Below the pieces are notes generated by a model that worked only from the letters and a program-made list of their open reading frames with translations, did no database searches and was not told the DNA's origin. The position numbers were made by a program, and so were the translations under genes. Shown here one piece after another: positions 6,648 through 8,750 of a DNA stretch of 8,750 nt. Every line of letters begins with the position of its first letter. Within the stretch, counting starts at the first letter, position 1. This DNA is from Alphaproteobacteria bacterium (GTDB taxonomy: Bacteria > Pseudomonadota > Alphaproteobacteria > UBA9219): assembly GCA_028716765.1 (NCBI GenBank), contig JAQUPC010000090.1, positions 1 through 8,750 of the forward strand, in the 5' to 3' direction.

Positions 6648-6878
6648 TTACGCGGCGAAAATCAACAACGCCGCCACGGCGAAGCTCATGAGGAGAACGA
6701 GTTCGACGCCGGCGAAGCCGATCAGGCCGACCATGCGCATTTTGCCGTCGGCGGCGGGGTTGCGTGCGATCGATGTCAGCCAGGTCGAGAAGACCGTGCT
6801 GAGGCCGTAGCCGGCGCCGCACGCGCCGCCGAACATCGTAATCGCAACGCCGATAAACTTCATTGCTGCAGCATCCAT
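6648..6878 (-). CDS. atpE: ATP synthase F0 subunit c (proteolipid ring)
   Basis: The 76-residue protein is a two-helix hairpin whose multimer forms the proton-driven rotor ring. Helix 1 holds a glycine-rich packing motif, GACGAGYG (18-25). The polar loop ARNPAADGK (38-46) contains the conserved Arg-x-Pro that contacts F1 gamma/epsilon. Helix 2 carries Glu59 in GFAGVELVLL, exactly 20 residues after Arg39, as in E. coli (Arg41-Asp61). Leu follows Glu59, so the Ser/Thr ligands of Na+-type rings are absent and H+ use is predicted. At the last position of the usual GxGxGxG helix-packing motif there is Ser27 instead of Gly. The ATG at 6878 has a strong AAAAGGAG ribosome binding site 8 nt away; an in-frame TTG at 6917 would add residues not found in the family. 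Confidence 0.96.
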   Translation of the reverse strand: MDAAAMKFIGVAITMFGGACGAGYGLSTVFSTWLTSIARNPAADGKMRMVGLIGFAGVELVLLMSFAVAALLIFAA

Positions 6879-6934
6879 TGGAAAAACTCCTTTTCGTTGT
6901 TGGTTAGGGTTGAACAAAAAAGCCCGGCTATCTG
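6879..6934 (-). promoter_or_regulatory. AU-rich translation leader of atpE with strong ribosome binding site
   Basis: The 56-nt gap between atpB and atpE is the longest inside the F0 operon. On the minus strand it holds AGCCGGGCT followed by six T (6916-6929), an A-rich unstructured stretch, then AAAAGGAG at 6887-6894, 8 nt from the ATG. A strong site here fits the need for many more c subunits than a, b or b' per complex. The GC stem is only 3-4 bp, too short for a convincing terminator. Confidence 0.5.
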
Positions 6935-7687
6935 TTAATGCAACTCCACGGCATCGCGCAGGTAAACGGAACTGAGAACGGTAAAAATGTAGGCTTGCAA
7001 GAACGCCACGAAAATCTCGAAGGCAACGATGATGACGTTAAGCACGACGGGGAAAACGGTTGTCGTCGCGGCCCATCCCGCCGTCGCCACCGCCGCCGAC
7101 ATGGCGGCGAACACTTTCAGAAGAATGTGCCCGGCCAGCATGTTTCCGAACAAACGAAGCGACAGGCTGAAAGGGCGGACGAAGAAAGAAATGAACTCAA
7201 GCAGCGACAGGAACGGCAACAGAACCAGCGGCGCGCCTTTTGGCACGAACAGGGACAGGAAATGCAACCCGTGCCGGGCGAACCCGATGCCGATGACGGC
7301 GACGATGACGGTAAAGGCCAGCGCCAGATTGACGACAAGCTGGCTGGTCACGGTGTAAACGTCCGGGACCAAGCCGATCAAATTGCACATGAGGATGAAC
7401 ATGAAGACGGAGTAAATGAACGGCATGTACGCCCGTCCCTTTTCACCCGCCGCTTCCGTCAGCGTGTTGTCGATGGCGTTGTAGAACATTTCCGCCAGCA
7501 TCTGCCAGCGCCCCGGAACAAGCGCCCGGCGCTGCATGGCTAAAATCGCAAAGCCGCTCGCTAAAAGAACGGCGATAAACATGGCGAGCGAAGCGTTGGT
7601 GAACGCCACCGCGTGCCCGCCGAGCGTGAACAGGGCGGGCGAAAGGTTTTCAACCTGAAATTGTTCGATCGGTGATGCGAACGCCAT
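6935..7687 (-). CDS. atpB: ATP synthase F0 subunit a
   Basis: Subunit a forms the two proton half-channels beside the c-ring. The 250-residue protein is mostly membrane helices. The essential arginine is Arg178 in SLSLRLFGNMLAGHILLKV, equivalent to E. coli Arg210. The C-terminal helix EIFVAFLQAYIFTVLSSVYL contains Gln231, equivalent to Gln252. At the E. coli Glu219 position there is His187, and at the His245 position there is Glu224; this reciprocal swap is the arrangement of mitochondrial and many other bacterial subunits a. The start codon at 7687 follows the atpI stop by only 2 nt and its ribosome binding site (AAGGAAG) lies inside the end of atpI, so the two are probably translationally coupled. 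Confidence 0.97.
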   Translation of the reverse strand: MAFASPIEQFQVENLSPALFTLGGHAVAFTNASLAMFIAVLLASGFAILAMQRRALVPGRWQMLAEMFYNAIDNTLTEAAGEKGRAYMPFIYSVFMFILMCNLIGLVPDVYTVTSQLVVNLALAFTVIVAVIGIGFARHGLHFLSLFVPKGAPLVLLPFLSLLEFISFFVRPFSLSLRLFGNMLAGHILLKVFAAMSAAVATAGWAATTTVFPVVLNVIIVAFEIFVAFLQAYIFTVLSSVYLRDAVELH

Positions 7688-7689
7688 CT

Positions 7690-8025
7690 TTAGTCTTCCT
7701 TTTTCGCCGGGCCGTCAGGGCCGCCGTCAGGCTCTTTTTTGATCGCGCGCCATAAGTTCATCAAACCGACCCCAAACCCAACAAGCATCAAAATCAAAAG
7801 CCCCCATGGCTCCCATCCGAGGCCGCGGTCGAGCAGCCAGCCGAGAGCGATGAAGGTGAGGACCGTCACCACAAAATCGGTGCCGACCCGGTAGCCTCTT
7901 GCGGTCGTCCGGAACGTCACCGTTTCGGGATCCGGCTCATGAGGCTTGATCCCGGCTTCTTCTTCCGCGTGATAAATCCGCGCCGCCTGTTCATCAAGCT
8001 TGTCTTCGTCCGAACGATTGGGCAT
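7690..8025 (-). CDS. atpI: AtpI/AtpZ-family F0F1 ATP synthase accessory protein
   Basis: This 111-residue protein has a charged N-terminal part, two membrane helices (about 49-65 and 73-93) joined by a short loop containing LDRGLGWEPWG (65-75), and a hydrophilic Lys/Asp-rich tail. The pattern and its place as first gene of the F0 operon match the AtpI/ATPase_gene1 family. In other bacteria such proteins help c-ring assembly or stability, or have been linked to Mg2+/Ca2+ handling; it is not a structural subunit. GGAG lies 8 nt before the ATG at 8025. A good promoter lies just upstream, which makes this the first gene of the transcript. Confidence 0.9.
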   Translation of the reverse strand: MPNRSDEDKLDEQAARIYHAEEEAGIKPHEPDPETVTFRTTARGYRVGTDFVVTVLTFIALGWLLDRGLGWEPWGLLILMLVGFGVGLMNLWRAIKKEPDGGPDGPAKKED

Positions 8026-8065
8026 GGCGGAAACTCCGGAATATTAACCGCAAGAAATCGCGCGC

Positions 8066-8094
8066 AAAGTAGGGGCGGCGCGGTCAGGAGTCAA
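8066..8094 (-). promoter_or_regulatory. Sigma-70-type promoter of the F0 ATP synthase operon
   Basis: On the minus strand TTGACT (8089-8094) and TACTTT (8066-8071) are separated by exactly 17 nt of GC-rich sequence. These are good -35 and -10 matches, and the expected transcription start near 8058 leaves a leader of about 33 nt before the atpI ATG. This is the best promoter seen in the window. It implies that the five atp genes, possibly with exoD, are transcribed separately from sco. Confidence 0.75.
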
Positions 8095-8108
8095 GGAGGA
8101 ACAATACG

Positions 8109-8127
8109 GCCGGGAGACATCTCCGGC
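8109..8127 (-). terminator. Possible terminator hairpin after sco
   Basis: On the minus strand GCCGGAGA pairs with TCTCCCGGC (one bulged C), about 27 nt after the sco stop codon and just before the atpI promoter. What follows is CGTATTGT rather than a clean T-run, so intrinsic termination would be weak at best. A CCGGCGCCGG palindrome partly overlaps it and offers an alternative fold. Confidence 0.35.
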
Positions 8128-8153
8128 GCCGGATTCAACCGGGCCGAAAACTC

Positions 8154-8750
8154 TCAGGAATGGGGTGTTTCCGGACTTGTCCACAGCCGGCGAAGCTGGC
8201 CGGCCAGATATTCGGGGTCGACATCTTCCAAGTCCATGCTGGTAACGGGCTTGCCGCCGGGGTCCAGGACATACACGTGCGTCGAATGGTCCATAATATA
8301 GTCGTCGCCATCGACGTTTTCGGCCCTTGCGTAGGTTACATTGTAAGCTTTCGCCGCCGCCGCGATTTGCTCCGGCGTTCCGGTAAGGCCCGTGATTCCG
8401 GGATGAAAGGACGCGGTGTAATCCTTGAGCTTGGCCTTCGTGTCGCGCGCCGGATCTATGGTAATGAACAGGGCCTGCACTTTGCTTGCGTCCGGGCCCA
8501 GTTCGTCGAGCGTTTCCGTGATGTTCTGCAGTGCCGTCGGGCACAGATCGGGGCAATACGTATAACCGAAATAAACCAGAAGATATTTACCCCGATATGT
8601 TGCGTCGGTTACGGTCGCTCCGTTCTGATCGACAAGCGTGAAGGGGCCGCCGAACTTTAGTTCTTCGTCCGGCTGAAGAGCGGCGGACTCAGCCATTTCA
8701 GCGGCTTGTTCCTGCATAAGTTTCCATGCCGCCAGTTTCAGGGGTACGAC
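8154..8750 (-). CDS. SCO1/SenC-type copper chaperone (5' end off window)
   Basis: SCO proteins are membrane-anchored, thioredoxin-fold copper carriers facing the periplasm that help build the CuA centre of cytochrome c oxidase. Counting from an internal Met at 8717, the copper ligands are Cys55 and Cys59 in YCPDLCP and His144 in DHSTHVYVLD. GGPFTLVDQNG (23-33), LVYFGYTYCPD and FITIDPARDT are family hallmarks, and the C-terminus is complete. The frame stays open to the right edge: the codons before Met8717 read VVPLKLAAWKL with no stop or ATG. The Met8717 form would lack the N-terminal membrane anchor or signal, so the real start is most likely outside the window and the gene is annotated as partial. 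It ends 128 bp before atpI and is probably a separate transcription unit. Confidence 0.93.
   Translation of the reverse strand, partial: VVPLKLAAWKLMQEQAAEMAESAALQPDEELKFGGPFTLVDQNGATVTDATYRGKYLLVYFGYTYCPDLCPTALQNITETLDELGPDASKVQALFITIDPARDTKAKLKDYTASFHPGITGLTGTPEQIAAAAKAYNVTYARAENVDGDDYIMDHSTHVYVLDPGGKPVTSMDLEDVDPEYLAGQLRRLWTSPETPHS

Noticed and set aside
6879..6917. TTG start extending subunit c by 13 residues
   Set aside because: It includes the ribosome binding site of the ATG at 6878 and would add a polar tail not expected in c subunits.
6935..7687. His/Glu swap in subunit a (His187, Glu224) as a novelty
   Set aside because: The pair is reversed relative to E. coli Glu219/His245, but this is the known arrangement in mitochondria and many bacteria.
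1..8750. CRISPR array, tRNA, rRNA, insertion sequence, toxin-antitoxin or phage defence genes
   Set aside because: No regularly spaced repeats, cloverleaf-like sequence, transposase, or related protein motifs were seen; nearly all of the window is filled by recognised housekeeping-type genes.

Overview
The window looks like ordinary chromosome from an alphaproteobacterium. It is GC-rich over most of its length and densely packed. The lineage call rests on an F0 operon in the order atpI-atpB-atpE-b'-b with no F1 genes attached, on two separate b-type subunits, and on a class I PHA synthase, an ExoD-family protein and a SCO-type copper protein close by. I cannot name the genus from sequence alone; a Rhodospirillales-like bacterium is a reasonable guess.

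Layout. From 2804 down to the left edge there is a minus-strand run: a short proline-rich lipoprotein, homoserine dehydrogenase (hom), and two tandem paralogous family-3 solute-binding proteins. The second paralog is cut by the window edge and overlaps the first by 4 bp. A 192-bp intergenic region separates this run from phaC, which is transcribed rightward (2997-4844). phaC converges, with only 21 bp between stops, on a second minus-strand run. Read in the direction of transcription, that run is sco (cut by the right edge), a promoter, atpI, atpB, atpE, b', b, and exoD.

How the genes work together. The five atp genes encode the membrane H+ channel, c-ring and peripheral stalk of ATP synthase, plus its assembly accessory protein. 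The F1 genes must lie elsewhere. SCO delivers copper to cytochrome oxidase, so it shares the respiratory theme, but a likely promoter and a possible terminator separate it from atpI. PhaC makes polyhydroxyalkanoate storage polymer. Hom is the branch-point enzyme towards threonine and methionine. The two binding proteins sit directly behind hom without any visible permease or ATPase.

I found no tRNA, rRNA, CRISPR array, insertion sequence or phage gene. Nothing here looks like a wholly new system. The parts most worth a second look are the tandem binding-protein pair and its AT-richer second copy, and the unassigned lipoprotein.
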